Below, one piece after another: positions 9,646 through 22,080 of a stretch of DNA of 64,000 nt; the first letter of the stretch is position 1; every line of letters begins with the position of its first letter. The notes beneath the pieces were generated by a model. That model worked only from the letters and a program-made list of their open reading frames with translations. It searched no databases and was not told the origin of the DNA. The translations under genes and the position numbers were made by a program. The DNA lies in assembly GCA_030549775.1 (NCBI GenBank), contig CM060181.1, forward strand, positions 49,420,218-49,484,217. The letters run 5' to 3'. This DNA comes from Tamarix chinensis. Its lineage: Eukaryota > Streptophyta > Magnoliopsida > Caryophyllales > Tamaricaceae.

Positions 9646-12077
9646 TCATCCTGGCCCAACTTTTGGAATATCATAGTGCTCGGTTAAATTTGCTAAATAC
9701 TGATTGAACTCCTGAATCCGATCACGATGCGACTTGCAAGCACTCTTGGCCAATCTCTGCATTTCAAGTTGCTGCAGCCTTTCAAGATACCTCCTCTCAG
9801 CTGGCGTCAATCTTTCATCAGGGCCTTGCTCATTCCCACCATCGATGCCGCTATCCGCCAGATCCTCTTTCATAACATCTGTAAACATCAACTAGTTTTC
9901 AGTTCGAGCAACTATAAACAAAAAATATGCGTGAAATAACGAAGATTGTGATACCTATGTAGTACGGTCAATTTGATCAAGAGTTGAATCATCGTTTAGA
10001 TTGAGCATCATTAATGAAAAGATGCTTAACGTTCACCTTGATCAATATGTATCATAGAACCACTCAATTACAGCAATTTTACAGGGGCAATAAATGTAGA
10101 GTTATACAGTTCATAGACAAAAGATGATTACCCGATTACCCTACTGATGCCAGTCTTGGCCGTGCATGGTGTCCATAAAGTCGAAGTAGGTGGGATAGAA
10201 AAAGAAAAGAAAAAAAAATTGGAATGATCAAGTAGCTAATGTTCATGACTCCAACTCGGATCAGACATAAGCCCAGGTATGAATGTGATTGGCACCCACC
10301 CCTTTTAATGCTGGCGAGCAGAAGCTTCAGCGAACTAAAAAGAGGCAAGCATTTGGAATACAAACCAACCAAAGAAAAATCCACCTAAACCATACACTAA
10401 ATGCAGAGCTAAAAATAATTTCTCAAAGCTGCAGAATGGGTGACTTCTTGCAGCTATCGCACAGAAAATAACAGGCACGATATCAACGAAGCTTCTCCAA
10501 AACAATTCACGGGATTTTGGGTTCCTAATTTTGAAAATGGATGGCCAAAGGTGTAGTGATAAAAGGACACAGAGAAATGTTGGAATCATAATGCAATCTG
10601 GAGGCAGCATCCAGAGTACAGTTGATGTCATTTGAAGCCAGAGAAAGGGGTGGTCAGATATGGTGAATCATTGACAGTGTATCCTAAAGAACCCCAAACA
10701 CTCTTCTCTCAAGGCTGCCAAAGTGACTAAATATTGTAATAATGGTGGGTGATCACCACAAATGTCTGGCAGTGGAAGTGGCATACACCAAGGGTTACTT
10801 ATAAAGGAGTTGCTTTCATCAGATGACAGTTGCGATCAGGTAATTCAAACATCAGTGGTTCCCTCTTTCTGCAATCTTCTTGGAATGTTCCTAGTAAAAC
10901 AAGACATGGTTTTAGAAACAAAGGTACACAAGCGCAAATTACACGATGGAACCGTTTCCGGCAATTACTTTATAAGAAAAGTGCAGAGCATACGTAGAAT
11001 AGTAATAGTTTTTAATAGCACATGTGGTGGAGTGAGCAAATGTAATGTGTAGGAGGTTGCATGTTCGATCCCCACACATGACAAGCGTTTTTGTTTTCTA
11101 ATAAATGAGTATTAGAAAAACACATTTTCCAGAAGTAAAATACACATTCTTCATTTTACTATATAATGTACATTCCACCATATAATATACATTCTCCATA
11201 ATTTAAATACACATTTTGCAGTGATACAATACACATCTCCGTATCTAACATACACATTTTCATTAACTAAAACACACATATGTAAAATTATATGTAGGTA
11301 CAAGTGGTTGCCAACAAAGAATTGTAATAAGGGCAATCAATCATGGGACCTCCTCCACACTTACGCTGATATAGTCTACCAACTATGCTATTAAGAATTG
11401 TTGTCTTTGTTCTCAATCTTTTATGCTGGAAACGGTTCCTCCATGCAGCGACTGGGAACACAAGTGTGAAACTAAATAACCGCAGCTAGATATACACAGA
11501 CGCCATAGCACATCACATACATGGTAAAACAACAACAAAACCAAGCAACACCACTACCCAACTAATAACGATGAAAAGGTGTAGATACAAGCAACTTCAT
11601 TGATAACTAGCAATCGATTTATACTATGAATCAAAAAGACCTTTTTATAAAAGCCCATAAACAAGAATGGACACGTAAGGCGCGAATGATTCAAGGACAA
11701 ACTCATTCGGAGTTTCAATTCATCAGTAAACAAAGCTTAAACCGTAGCACAATCAACATTTTCTACCATAAACTAGAGCAATGTCAAAACCCATATAAGG
11801 CAGGATCGATGTACCGACTAAAAATTTTACCAGCCAGCAGAAGATTCAAAAATAAAGAGAGAGAGCGAGAGAGAGCAAGAGAGAGAGAATATTCTAGATC
11901 AATATGCTATAAACAGCCGAGGTATATTTCGAAACCTGTTAACTGGTTATTTCCCGTGAACACTTGCCGATAATGCCGATTCTTATTCTTCTTCAAAATC
12001 TTCCCGCCTGACTTCACATCAAGAGGCTTACCCTTCAGCTTCAGTTTCCCGGTGATGACATTATCATAGGCAGACAT
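9646..12077 (-). CDS. FAM32A-like protein (two coding exons)
   Basis: Small basic protein of the FAM32A family; the human member is associated with the spliceosome and 3' splice-site choice. Exon 1 (12077-11936) begins at ATG with MSAYDNVITGKLKLKGKPLD and VKSGGKILKKNKNRHYRQV, the conserved lysine-rich start. Exon 2 (9878-9646) gives DVMKEDLADSG, DERLTPAERRYLERLQQLEM, AKSACKSHRDRIQEFNQYLA and ends LTEHYDIPKVGPG, the family's hallmark C-terminus. The predicted donor is ACAG/GTTTC at 11935 and the acceptor TTTACAG at 9879; both give phase 1, so the frame joins cleanly into 124 residues. This is a little shorter than plant relatives I recall, so a small exon inside the 2057-bp intron may be missed. 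The intron holds the fold-back element at 10948-11439. No disabling change is seen. Confidence 0.85.
10948..11439. mobile_element. 492-bp fold-back element with tRNA-like inverted arms and an internal tandem repeat
   Basis: The ends are near-perfect 16-bp inverted repeats: GGAACCGTTTCCGGCA at 10948 and the complement GGAACCGTTTCCAGCA ending at 11439. Inside each end, reading inward, is a tRNA-like tract. Left: TTAATAGCACATGTGGTGGA, then GTGTAGGAGGTTGCATG and TTCGATCCCC. Right: TTAATAGCATAGTTGGTAGA, then AGTGTGGAGGAGGTCCCATG and ATTGATTGCC. These resemble pol III A and B boxes. Between the arms, about 11100-11290 is a degenerate tandem array of about 20-bp units around AATACACATT. Flanks (ACACGAT and TCCATGC) show no clear target duplication. 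It lies in the intron of the FAM32A-like gene. Confidence 0.6.
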
Positions 12078-12420
12078 CCTACAACAATGAATTCTTATTA
12101 CTACCCAGCTTTTCCTGATTTCAATCGATCTATACAATTGTACCATCGCGTTAAGAATATCAAAACAAGATACTTAGTAATTATCGTCCAATGTCAGCAA
12201 GATTTGTTCGGAAATCAAAATTGAAAAACATAAATAATTCTTACCTGGTATATAAATATTTCGACAGGTGTCGGGATGAGAGAGAAGAGGTGAGAGGGCA
12301 GCGGGCAGAGGATGATGGAATGGATTCACAGAGTTGAAGAAGAAGACGAATTTGGAGAAAACAATGAAACAGGCTGAGAGCTGCAGGAAGCAATTTCTGT
12401 TATTATTATGGTTATATCAT
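12078..12420 (-). promoter_or_regulatory. 5' UTR exon, 5' UTR intron and promoter side of the FAM32A-like gene
   Basis: On the minus strand a donor CCAG/GTAAG is at 12244 and an acceptor TTGTAG/G at 12079, one base before the start codon. This predicts a 166-bp intron in the 5' UTR. Upstream of the donor, 12245 to about 12400 reads as a pyrimidine-rich leader (CTTCTTCTTC, CTCTTCTCTCTC), typical of plant housekeeping genes. Transcription probably starts near 12400. Farther upstream, 12530-12570 holds a GC-rich imperfect palindrome (ACCGGGA...TCCCGGT) that may be promoter. I could not define a TATA box. Confidence 0.5.
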
Positions 12421-12842
12421 AATTAGTTCCTTCTCAGCGCTTCCAGAACCATCGTACGAAGTAAACTATTTGCGTCAGAACCTCGACGGTCGTCCGCTTC
12501 GAACACTTGTCCTCGTTCTCCAATTCTCTCTCCACGCACCGGGACGCGGAGGGAAATACTTCCCGGTTCTATTATTTATTTTACTATGTATGCTCAGTTT
12601 TTTTCTCTTTTAAGATAATTATTAATTAAGGAGTAAATATTTAAATTTTATATTGATGAAAAATAAATGTTTTTAAATTTATATTTGAGGTGAAACTGTT
12701 TGAGTTTTGTGTTAATTAAAAAAAATTATTATAAAATAAAATATTATTATTCTTCATAGGCTCAATTAATAATACATTCAATCAATTCAAAGTAACATGG
12801 TCCTACAATTTTAATAGTCATACTTTTGTAGTTGAGTTAATA

Positions 12843-12845
<3 letters not shown>

Positions 12846-12881
<36 letters not shown>
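12846..12881. repeat. (ATT)n microsatellite
   Basis: About twelve ATT units in AT-rich intergenic DNA. Confidence 0.95.
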
Positions 12882-12882
<1 letters not shown>

Positions 12883-14049
12883 GTATAATTTATCATACAA
12901 GTTGTAATCTACCGAACAAAAACAATTTAGCAATCAAAAGGATTTTGAAAATTTGAGCGTAATAGGGATCAAGATTATGACCATAAACGAGCAATTCTTG
13001 AGAGACAATCCAAGTTTTTCTCTATTTTTGTTCTTTTCTTCTTATTATTTTATTTTATTTTGATTTTGTTGATTATTTTTATAGACAATCAGATAGGTAT
13101 GAATTTAACTTTTAATATCTTCATGTATGCCGTCTTTTCATGAGTGGCAACTATGCCAGAACACCCTCGTTCCACCTCCTTCTGATTAGTAAGTTGGTAT
13201 GTTACATACACCCTTACACTCATTTATATCATACCACATTAGGGACAATATAGATCTTAAGCTTGGGGGTGTGGGTTCTTTATACATTGATGGTTGTGTA
13301 TGATTACCTATTTTTGTTTTTCCTTCTTCTCTTTAAAAGAAAATATAGGGAAATGATTTATTGATGATGTTATGAATCCTCAACCTTTATTGATTATTGA
13401 ACTAGATAAATGCTCATTAATCGGGACTAGAAAAATTTTTTAACCTATGTTTTAACTAATTCTCAAAGACTTTTGATTGTAAGTTAACAATAGGAGAGAA
13501 TTGGACTTTAATATTCTTTTATCTTATAGGAGTTAACATTTATGTGACTAGCATTATAACATTTATCATATTGAGAAAAAAGGGAATTACATGTGGTAGA
13601 CATTTAAAACTAGTGAGAGCTTGAGCCTAAAATTGGATGCATTATATATCCAATCATGATTTATCTTTCCTTGTGTGATATTCTCCAATGGTGTAGGAGA
13701 CTAAAACTTGCATTGAATTTTTTCGATGCCATATATAACTTTGGCATGCATAAAAAGTGATCGAGGCACATGTATTTTTTTTCATCGTACTCATTAGTTA
13801 AACATCCTAGCATATGCTAATTTTCCTTTTGATTAGGTCTTTTAACTTATGAGCCTAATTCTTGTTGATTCAACCGACATATGTAACCTCTAATTCTTAA
13901 TGTAATCCTTACCCATGTGTAAGCTAGGGGAACATAATTTTTGATACAATGGGTTATGTGAATAATATGGTATAAGCTTGGGGTTGTGAAAGGAGGTATT
14001 TGATTTCCTCATTCTTTCTTTTTACTCTCTAAAAAACCTAAAAAAAAAA

Positions 14050-14063
14050 GAAGAAGAAGAAGA

Positions 14064-14098
<35 letters not shown>

Positions 14099-14114
14099 AG
14101 AAGAAGAAGAAGAA
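14050..14114. repeat. (GAA)n(GA)n(GAA)n compound microsatellite
   Basis: GAA units flank a central run of GA, making a purine-only stretch of about 65 bp. Confidence 0.95.
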
Positions 14115-14639
14115 ATATTGTAAATCAAGTATTATCTTTATTGTGCATGTAATTGTGTGTGGTTAAAACAATTTATTTTAGCGTATCAAAGGGAGTTGTT
14201 GGAAGAATTTCTTTGATAGAAGATAGAACTTGTGTAGACGCTATTGATCTTGCTTTGATATCTTGTATTCGGCATTTATTGCTCCACTAGTTATAGGCTT
14301 TTAGATACATTTAAAAATATCTTTTCCTACTCTTTTGACCCTAGCTCCATTTACAACAAAATAAAAGACCTCATGATTTTTACATGCATTAGTTTTTAAG
14401 GTGGTGGAGAATTGAGATGATATACAAGCCTATGGATTGAATATGTCTATTCAAAAGAATTTCAAGTGACATAATTCTACCCTTAAACACATGAAAGATT
14501 GAAAGTCTACATATCCTAAAGCGAGGTCTACCAATTTAACTACTTGAATGTCTTAATTTGACTACTTCCAAATTGAAGCTAGTTATATGTATTTCTTTCT
14601 CTTAATTTGGCTCAAGGACTGGATGGAAATGTTATTCTC

Positions 14640-14865
14640 AATTTGTAACACTTGTGATCACAAATAAATTCTTATATGTGATTTTATTAAAAGATGTGGA
14701 AATTATTTTGTTAAGTCCAGATGAAACGCGTTTATCTTGTGATATGTTGGATACTGGTTATAGGTTTGATGAGGGGATGATCCCTACTCCATCAGATTTC
14801 CCTCCTATTATGGTTCTTATTAATTATTTACTTGAGGACAAGCAAAATTCTAAGCTTGGTGGAGT
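14640..14865 (+). mobile_element. 3' internal end of a Tat/Athila-type gypsy element, with polypurine tract
   Basis: The sequence directly before the LTR reads GAGGACAAGCAAAATTCTAA then GCTTGGTGGAGT. This closely follows the GAGGACAAGC..TAAGTTTGGGG pattern that precedes the 3' LTR in Tat and Athila-lineage elements as I recall them. An 80-residue ORF (14654-14896) crosses into the LTR and has no recognised domain. Confidence 0.55.
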
Positions 14866-16204
14866 TGATAGACGCGTAAAATACACATTATCTTAGTGTG
14901 TTTCAAGCATGATTTATGGGTGTTTGATGCATATTTCATGTTTAGATCAAGGATTATGCTTTGTTTTGTATTCTTATGTGTGGGCATTGGCTCAAGATTG
15001 AAATATTTGATGATTGTTGGAAGTTAAACGAGATTTTAGAGCAATAACGAGATTTAGAATGCATGGTTTGAGAAGAATATGAATGCATGTGTATAAAAAA
15101 ATTAAATTTCAACCATGACACAATGTGAATATGAACAAACTCAAAGGACTAAAGTTGTAGGCCTCTTCAATATATTTCTAACTCAACTTAAATCACATCA
15201 ATTCGAGTTCGAACAAAAAAGTTACATCCGTAATACTAAAAACTATCCAAATGAATACGAATTAAGCAAGACAACATGTGTCATATATGTGGTTTGGTTA
15301 CAATATTTACGAAACTTCGTTATTTTTTTTCAAAATTTTAAGAACTATATATATGTATTTTAGCTTAGGGTTCAAAGGATCTTGATTGGATATTTTTTTA
15401 ACCACCAAATAGTATTTAGATCTAGAACTCATGTATTGAAGAAAAATGAAGGATTTATTATATAAGATTTGATTACAACTCTCTACCTTAAAGATTTTAA
15501 TCAAAACATTAGTTCTTTTTTTCTTCACTTTAATTAATTTCTTCCTATGATTGAATTGTGTATTTATTTTATGTTTTCTTTATTATCAATCATGTGTGAT
15601 GAATTAATATACGTTATTGGTGAAAGTTTGAATATTTAAATTTAATTCATTGTGATTGAGCTTTGTTGACTCACTTGATCACCTAATCAAAAATTGTGGG
15701 TAATTAGTTGAAAGACCAACAGATAAAAATTAATACCAGACTTCTAGAAATTAAGCAGGAAATTCAAACCATGAAAGTAAGCTAGATTTCTTGGGATTCT
15801 ATTATATTAGTACGAATTTTAATGGGTTTAATCTAATCTTAATTCCACAAAAGTAGGTAATTGAGCTTAATTAGACACGATCTTTAGACCTCAAAAGAGG
15901 CTTTAGATTAATTTAGACTAATTCTCCTTTTTTAGTTTAAGCTAATATCAAAAGTTGAAATAATTCATCATTGAGTACTAAAGTTGTGGTAAAAATCCAA
16001 TCCTAACCCTTAATTATATTAAAATCCACTTGATTAGATATTTGTTTTATTTTTATTATTTAATGTTACAATTTTATTCTCTTTTACCTTACTAATTGGT
16101 TTAACTAGTCAAAAAAGCATAAATTTTGATAATTGACCCCTAGTTCATGCGTGATCAACATTGATAGTTACAATGAATTCGTATACTTGCAAAATTTTCT
16201 ATCA
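14866..16204 (+). repeat. LTR of a Tat/Athila-type gypsy element
   Basis: It starts TGATAGACGCG immediately after the polypurine-like tract and ends near ATTCGTATACTTGCAAAATT then TTCTATCA. The CGTATACTTGC phrase just before the end is characteristic of this LTR group. Length is about 1.34 kb. No primer-binding site of the usual TGGCGCC type follows, so it is a 3' LTR with no second element behind it. The right boundary is good to a few bases. Confidence 0.6.
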
Positions 16205-17583
16205 TCACTGTGGCACAACATAAAAAGTTGTTGATCTGTGCCAATATTCAAGGTTCACCCATATGACTTACGTTAGTGTGAGACCCTTACTCAAATAATG
16301 TTTCACCAACATGAGAAATTTAGGTATCTAAATATACCAAAAAGTGTAAGGTACACGCACACTAAAATTTTACACATTTACAACATAATCATTGAATTAA
16401 ATATTATTTTGGTCCATATATATAAAAAATATTTATTTTGTTCACTTTAGATTTTGTTTTGATTCAAATTGATTCCCAAATAAAAAGATTTATCTATTTT
16501 TTGTTCCTAACTAAAGGACCAATGTGAAATAAAAATGAAATCTAAAGGGACTAAAGTAAATATTTTGTTTGTATTTGGGGACCAACATAGAAAAATTAAA
16601 GTGCAGTCTAGAAAGATTAAGACAATATTTAACTCCAAAATCATCCAATCAATTTTATTCCTCTCTATTATCCATCACTTGTAAAGGTAAAAATATTAGT
16701 TAGGCCAAACAATTCATGCAAACATCATAATTCTACACCTACATTTACAGATAGGTATACATTCCTTTAGAATAAAAATAATGAGCAATTAAAGCAATGA
16801 ATTCAATAAGATATAAATCAAGCATAATTTTTCAAAGAACCATACCATTAATTGGTTGTGCTATGAAGATAGAAATTCAAATTGAACATGCAAGCTAAAA
16901 ATTCTTTTTCACTCACTCAATAGGTCTCTTGCAACTCATGTGTTTTGGTGTAAGAGATCAATCAATGAGCATACTAAATGAAGGATAGAAACATTAATTT
17001 ATGACAATTATTTTCTATATAGTAATGTTTTGTTTTCTATATAGAGCCGTCAAATTTTTTTATGATTATGATGATGATTATTTTTATTATATAAATATGA
17101 TATTTTATAAATTATATACATAGTTATCCATTTACACCTATTAATACTCATATCATACATTAATTAAGTATAAAGTAGGTTAATGCTTTATCATCTTATT
17201 ACTTGTTTAATATTTTATTAAATAATTAATTCTTATTTTTCTCTTTAATTTTTTTATTCATATTATATTTTTATTTTTAATAAATTAAAATTAAAACTTG
17301 AAAACTAAAAGTCAAAAATAAAAATAAAAATTTGTACATAAAAAAACTAAAATAAAAATAGTAAATTAAAAGTTAAAAAATGTAATACTACATTATGGAA
17401 ACCAAAGTGCTGCCAAATCTTGAACTTATTTCCTCTTCTCGTATGTACACCACAGGTCAAAGGGAGTTCACTTTTTCTGCAGCTTTACAATTGAAAAAAT
17501 AGACAATAGCTACCCATCAAAGCCAATTTTTATGGCGATAAAGGGTGAGTTTGCTATAGAATAATGCTCTAGCTTAATGGAAT
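16205..17583. other. AT-rich intergenic DNA
   Basis: Nothing coding is recognised. It contains the fold-back MITE at 16409-16585 and long A/T-rich runs (17040-17390). Confidence 0.4.
16409..16585. mobile_element. 177-bp fold-back MITE
   Basis: The two halves are inverted copies. The left arm starts TTGGTCCATATATA and continues AAAATATTTATTTTGTTCAC then TTTAGATTTTG. The complement of the right arm is TTGGTCCCCAAATACAAACA then AAATATTTACTTTAGTCCC and TTTAGATTTC. The central part is a short unpaired loop. No target duplication was certain. Confidence 0.6.
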
Positions 17584-17833
17584 TGTTAGATCAGTTAGGT
17601 AGGTTGTTGTAGATATTCCTCTATTATACTATGTTTAGTTGTAGCTTGTAGAGAGTTGTATATAAATGATAAGTTGGAGATGGGGAAACATCATAAATGA
17701 ATAGCAATTAATTCTCCTTGCACCCTTACTCTCTATGCTTCTCTCGTCAATAACCTATCATATGATGTCTCTTGGTGACTATTCCCTTACTTAATTACCC
17801 TGATTCATCTCTTCCATTTTTATTCCCTATTAA
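17584..17833 (+). repeat. 5' LTR of a retroelement, followed by a PBS-like site
   Basis: It starts TGTTAGATCAGTTAGG, has a TATA-like GTATATAAATGATA near 17668, and ends before TTGGTATACATGCTCTC (17834 on). That site resembles the initiator tRNA-Met primer site TGGTATCAGAGC with a few changes. Boundaries are approximate. Confidence 0.5.
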
Positions 17834-18190
17834 TTGGTATACATGCTCTCTTTCCTGGCAATTCTAATGGTTGATGGTGCACAATTTGCCGAATTGAAGA
17901 CAATGTTGAAAGGATAAGAAGCTCAAATCCAACATTCTATGCAAGAAACGAAGGCACGAGCGAGTAAGACAGAAGATCTTATATTCACATGCTCAGATTG
18001 AACAACATAAAGAAATACTTGTGTCCCATTCTCATACCCTTCAATGGATTGAGCAATTGATATCTACAATCATAAAAAAACCCTTAGGTACTTTCATCCT
18101 CATCATCCAATGCTCTTTTATTACTTGATCTTGAGCTTCTTACCCATGGAAAATCACATTTTTTGGGTGCCACTGACATTACAAACAACC
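17834..18190 (+). pseudogene. Start of a retroelement gag, truncated
   Basis: Shortly after the primer site a frame reads MVDGAQFAELKTMLKG, then EAQIQHSMQETKARASKTED, a charged helical start like the N-terminus of gag in plant gypsy elements. Frameshifts follow, and after about 18190 the sequence changes to a copia element in the other orientation. No capsid or zinc knuckle is present. Confidence 0.45.
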
Positions 18191-18968
18191 ACAAAAAATT
18201 CCAAAAAACAATGGTGGATTTAGAGTCATAAGGGAGGAAAAAGTATAAGCCTTATATGCCCTATGGATTATTCATTGTATTATTATCAATTGCAAATATA
18301 ATACAAGAGATAAAGCATATAAGGATGAGGAGGTTGTTACATGTGAGAGATAGGAAGAGGAAAGCAACGAATAAGGAGGTATGATTTAGTAATATAGTAA
18401 ATAAAATTACATTAAACATGCACTCTATCACACCACTACAGTTGGAGCGAGAGGAGGTCACAATCTCAAATTGGAGCAAAAATCAAAAACATAGACTAAA
18501 CGATAGACCCTTCATGAATATATCTGCATACTAGTGAGCTAAGGAGACATGGAGCACACGAACTTCGCCTAGTGAGACTCAATCACAAAAAATGAATATC
18601 AATTTCAATATGCTTGGTTCTTTAGTATTGTATGGGGTAGGAAGAGAGGTATATAGCGCCGACGTTATCACAATACACGAGGGTAGCAGTCTGAAGAGGG
18701 GATTGAATTTCATCAAGAAGTTGGTGAACCTAGAAAGTCTCAGCCACTACATTTGCAACAACTCGATACTCTACGTCTGCACTTGAATGTGAGATGTTGT
18801 TCTGACATTTAGAGGACCAAGAAATGAGATTGTCACCTAGAAATACATAATGCCTTAGAGGTGGACTTGCGAGAGTTGGGGAAACCAACCTATTATGCAT
18901 CTAAATAGGCAGTGAGCTAGGAGGTGTTTAACATAGCATAAAACATGTTTGAGAGCATTGAAATGAGT
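18190..18968 (-). pseudogene. Ty1/copia RNase H and 3' end, minus strand
   Basis: On the minus strand, 18968-18500 reads HFNALKHVLCYVK, then LGDNLISWSSKCQNNISHSS, ADVEYRVVANVVAETF, VYCDNVGAIYLSSYP and TKHIEIDIHFL, the ordered RNase H motifs of copia elements. Several stops and frameshifts show it is dead. From about 18436 downward a TGTGATAGAGTGCATG start suggests the beginning of its 3' LTR. The frame is cut at 18968, exactly where the long LTR at 18969 starts, so that LTR inserted into this copia element. The rest of the copia element beyond the LTR was not found. Confidence 0.75.
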
Positions 18969-21199
18969 TGTAATCCCTTAAAATTTAAAAAACCTATAAT
19001 TTAATAAATAGCTTTTATTTAGGATAAATTAGCTTTTAAATTTATTTAATTTAATTATTTTATAGATTTTTGAGCATATAAAATTGGATAGGAATATTTA
19101 ATAAATTAGAATAAATATATTATTATTTTATTATACTCATTTTATTTCAATAAATTCCCAAACCAATATTTTTCCTAAAAATAACCTTTTTAAAACCCAT
19201 ATATTTAATTATACTAAATTAAATTATTAAATAAATTTATTTTCCAAAAATATTACATTCTATTATTTTATAAATTAAATTATTTTATTTTCACTATTTT
19301 TCCTTTTCTTTTCACCTTTTTCCTTTTCTTTCTCCTTTTTCTCCTTGCTTTCTTTTTCCTTTTTTCTTTCCTTTGGGTCGCTAGGCAGGCCTACCCTCCC
19401 TCTCCTTGCTCCTGGGTCACCGGCCTACTCCCCTTCCCTCATCTTCTTCTCCCACGCACGCAACACACCCCTTCTTTCCTTTTCCTTATTTCTCCCCACG
19501 GCCAGCCCAGCCTAGTCGTTTTCTTTTCTTTCCCCCTCCCCGACCAGGCTGGCCCATGTTCTCCCTTCTTTCCCTCTCTAGGCCTACTCTTCTCTTCCTT
19601 CTTCTTCTCCCTTTCTTCTGCCATGCCCGATCGCCTTGCAACTCCTCCTTGACTACCACCTGCCTCCCTCCTACTCTCCTTACCTCTCTCTCTCTCCACC
19701 GCCATTTTCCTGTCCCTTTTTGACCCAACCAACCCTTCTCTCTCCTCACACATGCCCCCATTCTTTCCCTCTTCTTCCCTTTCCTCTTCCTGACACCCGA
19801 CCAATTGCCTACCACCCTATAGCCTATCCTGGCCGACCACCTGCTCCCATCTTCTCCCTATCCTTTTTCTTCTCCTCACCAGCCCTTTGCTGCCCTATTT
19901 TTGAGCCCTCCTTCCCTCTCCTAACCTCACTTTCTCTCCCTTTCTCCCCCTATTTTTTCACTGCCGCCCCACTCCGTTGCTGCCACCGCAGCATAAACCC
20001 CCTGCACCGCCTCCTTCCACCTTCTTCTCCTACCCTACACCACCACACCACCCCTCGAGCTCCCTGCAGCCCACCTCCTTCCTCTCCTCTTCTTTTTCTT
20101 CCTTCTCGGTAGCCACCCTACACTTCCTCCTTCTACCGTTGTTCCGCCACCTCGGCCACCACCTGGACCACCAAACCCCTCCCTACAATCTCCCCTACCA
20201 CCCCCACACCTTCCTTAGCCAAAAAAATATCCCCTCAATCTCTCATTTTCCTCCTCCCTTTTCCTTCCTTCTCAACCACCTCCACCTCGGCAGCCACTTT
20301 CGCAGCCTCACTGCAGCCGTCGCCCCCCTTGGCCGCTGACAACCTATCCCAACCACCACCTACACCCCCTCTCCACCCCTACACCCTTCCCTTTCCCTAA
20401 ATCCTCCCCCACCTATCCTCTTTCCTAGCCCTAAAACCATAACCCAAAATTAGCCTCTCCCTTCCTTTCCTCCATCACTTTCGATCCTTCCATCCCTTAT
20501 TTTGCATGCAACTCATGTTGCATGAGCAGTGTGAGTTGCTGCATTCCTTGTTTTGATTTGGTTAATGGAATTTTAAGGTATAATAATAGTTAAGTTAAGT
20601 ATTTTATTAATTAAGTTTTATAAATTATTTAGCTTTTGGTTTTCTTATTTCTTATATGATAAGTATTGATATTATTTTTAGGTATTGGTTTTGCAAATCA
20701 AATCTTGAATCTTTAACCGGGATACCTGTAAGGTTCAATTTTTGTGGGAATTAAGGTAATCATTAAACCTTACTTAAACGCATGGATAAATGTATATTAG
20801 CACATTAGGGTTTTAATATGATGTTATGCATGATATATGTTGTTTAATATAATATATATATTTGCTTGCATTGATTGATAAAAAGGAAAGCATGCTAGTT
20901 TATGTGCCATGAGTGGAAATAATGCTTAAGGAAGGAGTTTGATTATTAATGAAAATGTTAAGTACTTATCCATGATGTATTATGTTTTTATGACCATTAA
21001 TGCATGAATAATATTATTGTGAGCCCTAATGGCATTTTAGTAATATGTCTTGTGTAAAAGTGTGGCCTAATATGTGTAGGTGCTAATGAGTATTATGTGG
21101 AAATACAATAGCCAGTGGAATTGGATAATGAGAATGGAGTATTAATATTAATATTAATATTAATATTAATGTAGTGATGATAATTTAATAAAAGTGGTG

Positions 21200-22080
21200 T
21201 AGTAAAGGGAAAATGGTAAATTTGTAAGTAAAAGGGTATTATGTAATTTTGGAAGTAAAGGATAAAATGGTAATTTTGGAAGAAAAGGGCAAAATGGTAA
21301 TTTGTAAGTAAAAGGGTATTATGGTAATTTCAGAAGTAAAGGGTATTATGGTAATTTCAGAAGTAAAGGAAAAAATGGTAATTTTGTAAGTAAAATAGTA
21401 TTATGGTAATTTTGGAAGCAAAGGATAAAATGGTAATTTTGTAAGTAAAAGGGTGATTTGATAATTATAATAATGGAGAAGGGTAAAATGGTAATTATAA
21501 TAGTGGAGAAGGGTAAAATGGTAATATAATAATGGAGAAGGGTAAAATGGTAATATAATAATGGAGAAGGGTAATTTGGTAATTATAATAATGAAGAAGG
21601 GCAACATATTAATTATAATAATGGAGAAGGGTAAAATGGTAATTATAATAATAGAAGAGCGATATGGTAATTATAATAATGGAGAAGGATAATTTGATAA
21701 ATTAACCAACTAAAGGGCAATTTGATAATTATGATAATGAAGAATGGTAATTTGGTAATTATGATAATGGAGAAGGGTAATTTGGTAACTATAATAATGG
21801 AGAAGGGTAATTTGGTAATTATGATAATGAAGAAGGGCAATGGCAATTTGGTAATTACAATAAAGGAGAATGGCAATTTGGTAATATAACCAACCAAATA
21901 GATAATATGATAAGTGTAATAATTATGAAAGTGATTGGTGACTTAATAAGTGTGGGAGATAACTTGGTAACCTAAACTGAGCAAAGGGTAATTCAGTAAT
22001 TATGCAACATGAAGGGTAATATGGTAAATTGGCAAGTAGAGAAGGGATGACTTAGTAGTTATTCAAGTAAGGGGTAAATC
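21200..22080. repeat. Minisatellite around GGTAATTTTGTAAGTAAAAG / ATAATGGAGAAGGGTAA
   Basis: Two related unit types of about 30-36 bp repeat for nearly 900 bp. The first half is AAATGGTAATTT plus GTAAGTAAAAGGG. The second half is TGGTAATTATAATAATGGAG plus AAGGG. It lies inside long-LTR copy 1. A related array in the complement orientation is in copy 2 (28740-29190). Confidence 0.85.

Larger units (their letters stand above)
12421..14639. other. AT-rich intergenic DNA and probable noncoding remains of a gypsy element
   Basis: No gene is recognised. From about 13230 the phrase GGACAATATAGATCTTAAGC followed by TTGGGGGTGTG resembles the 3' noncoding part of Tat/Athila-type elements; a similar TAAGCTTGGGG recurs near 13973. 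Simple repeats occur at 12846-12881 (ATT)n and 14050-14114 (GAA)n(GA)n(GAA)n. Confidence 0.35.

Noticed and set aside
10997..11085. Possible tRNA gene (TTCGATCCCC with an A-box-like stretch)
   Set aside because: No cloverleaf can be closed: acceptor and anticodon stems are missing. It is better explained as the tRNA-like arm of the fold-back element.
19406..20339. Overlapping Pro/Ser-rich and Gly/Arg/Glu-rich ORFs on both strands
   Set aside because: Same cause: the pyrimidine tract of long-LTR copy 1. No start-codon context or domain.
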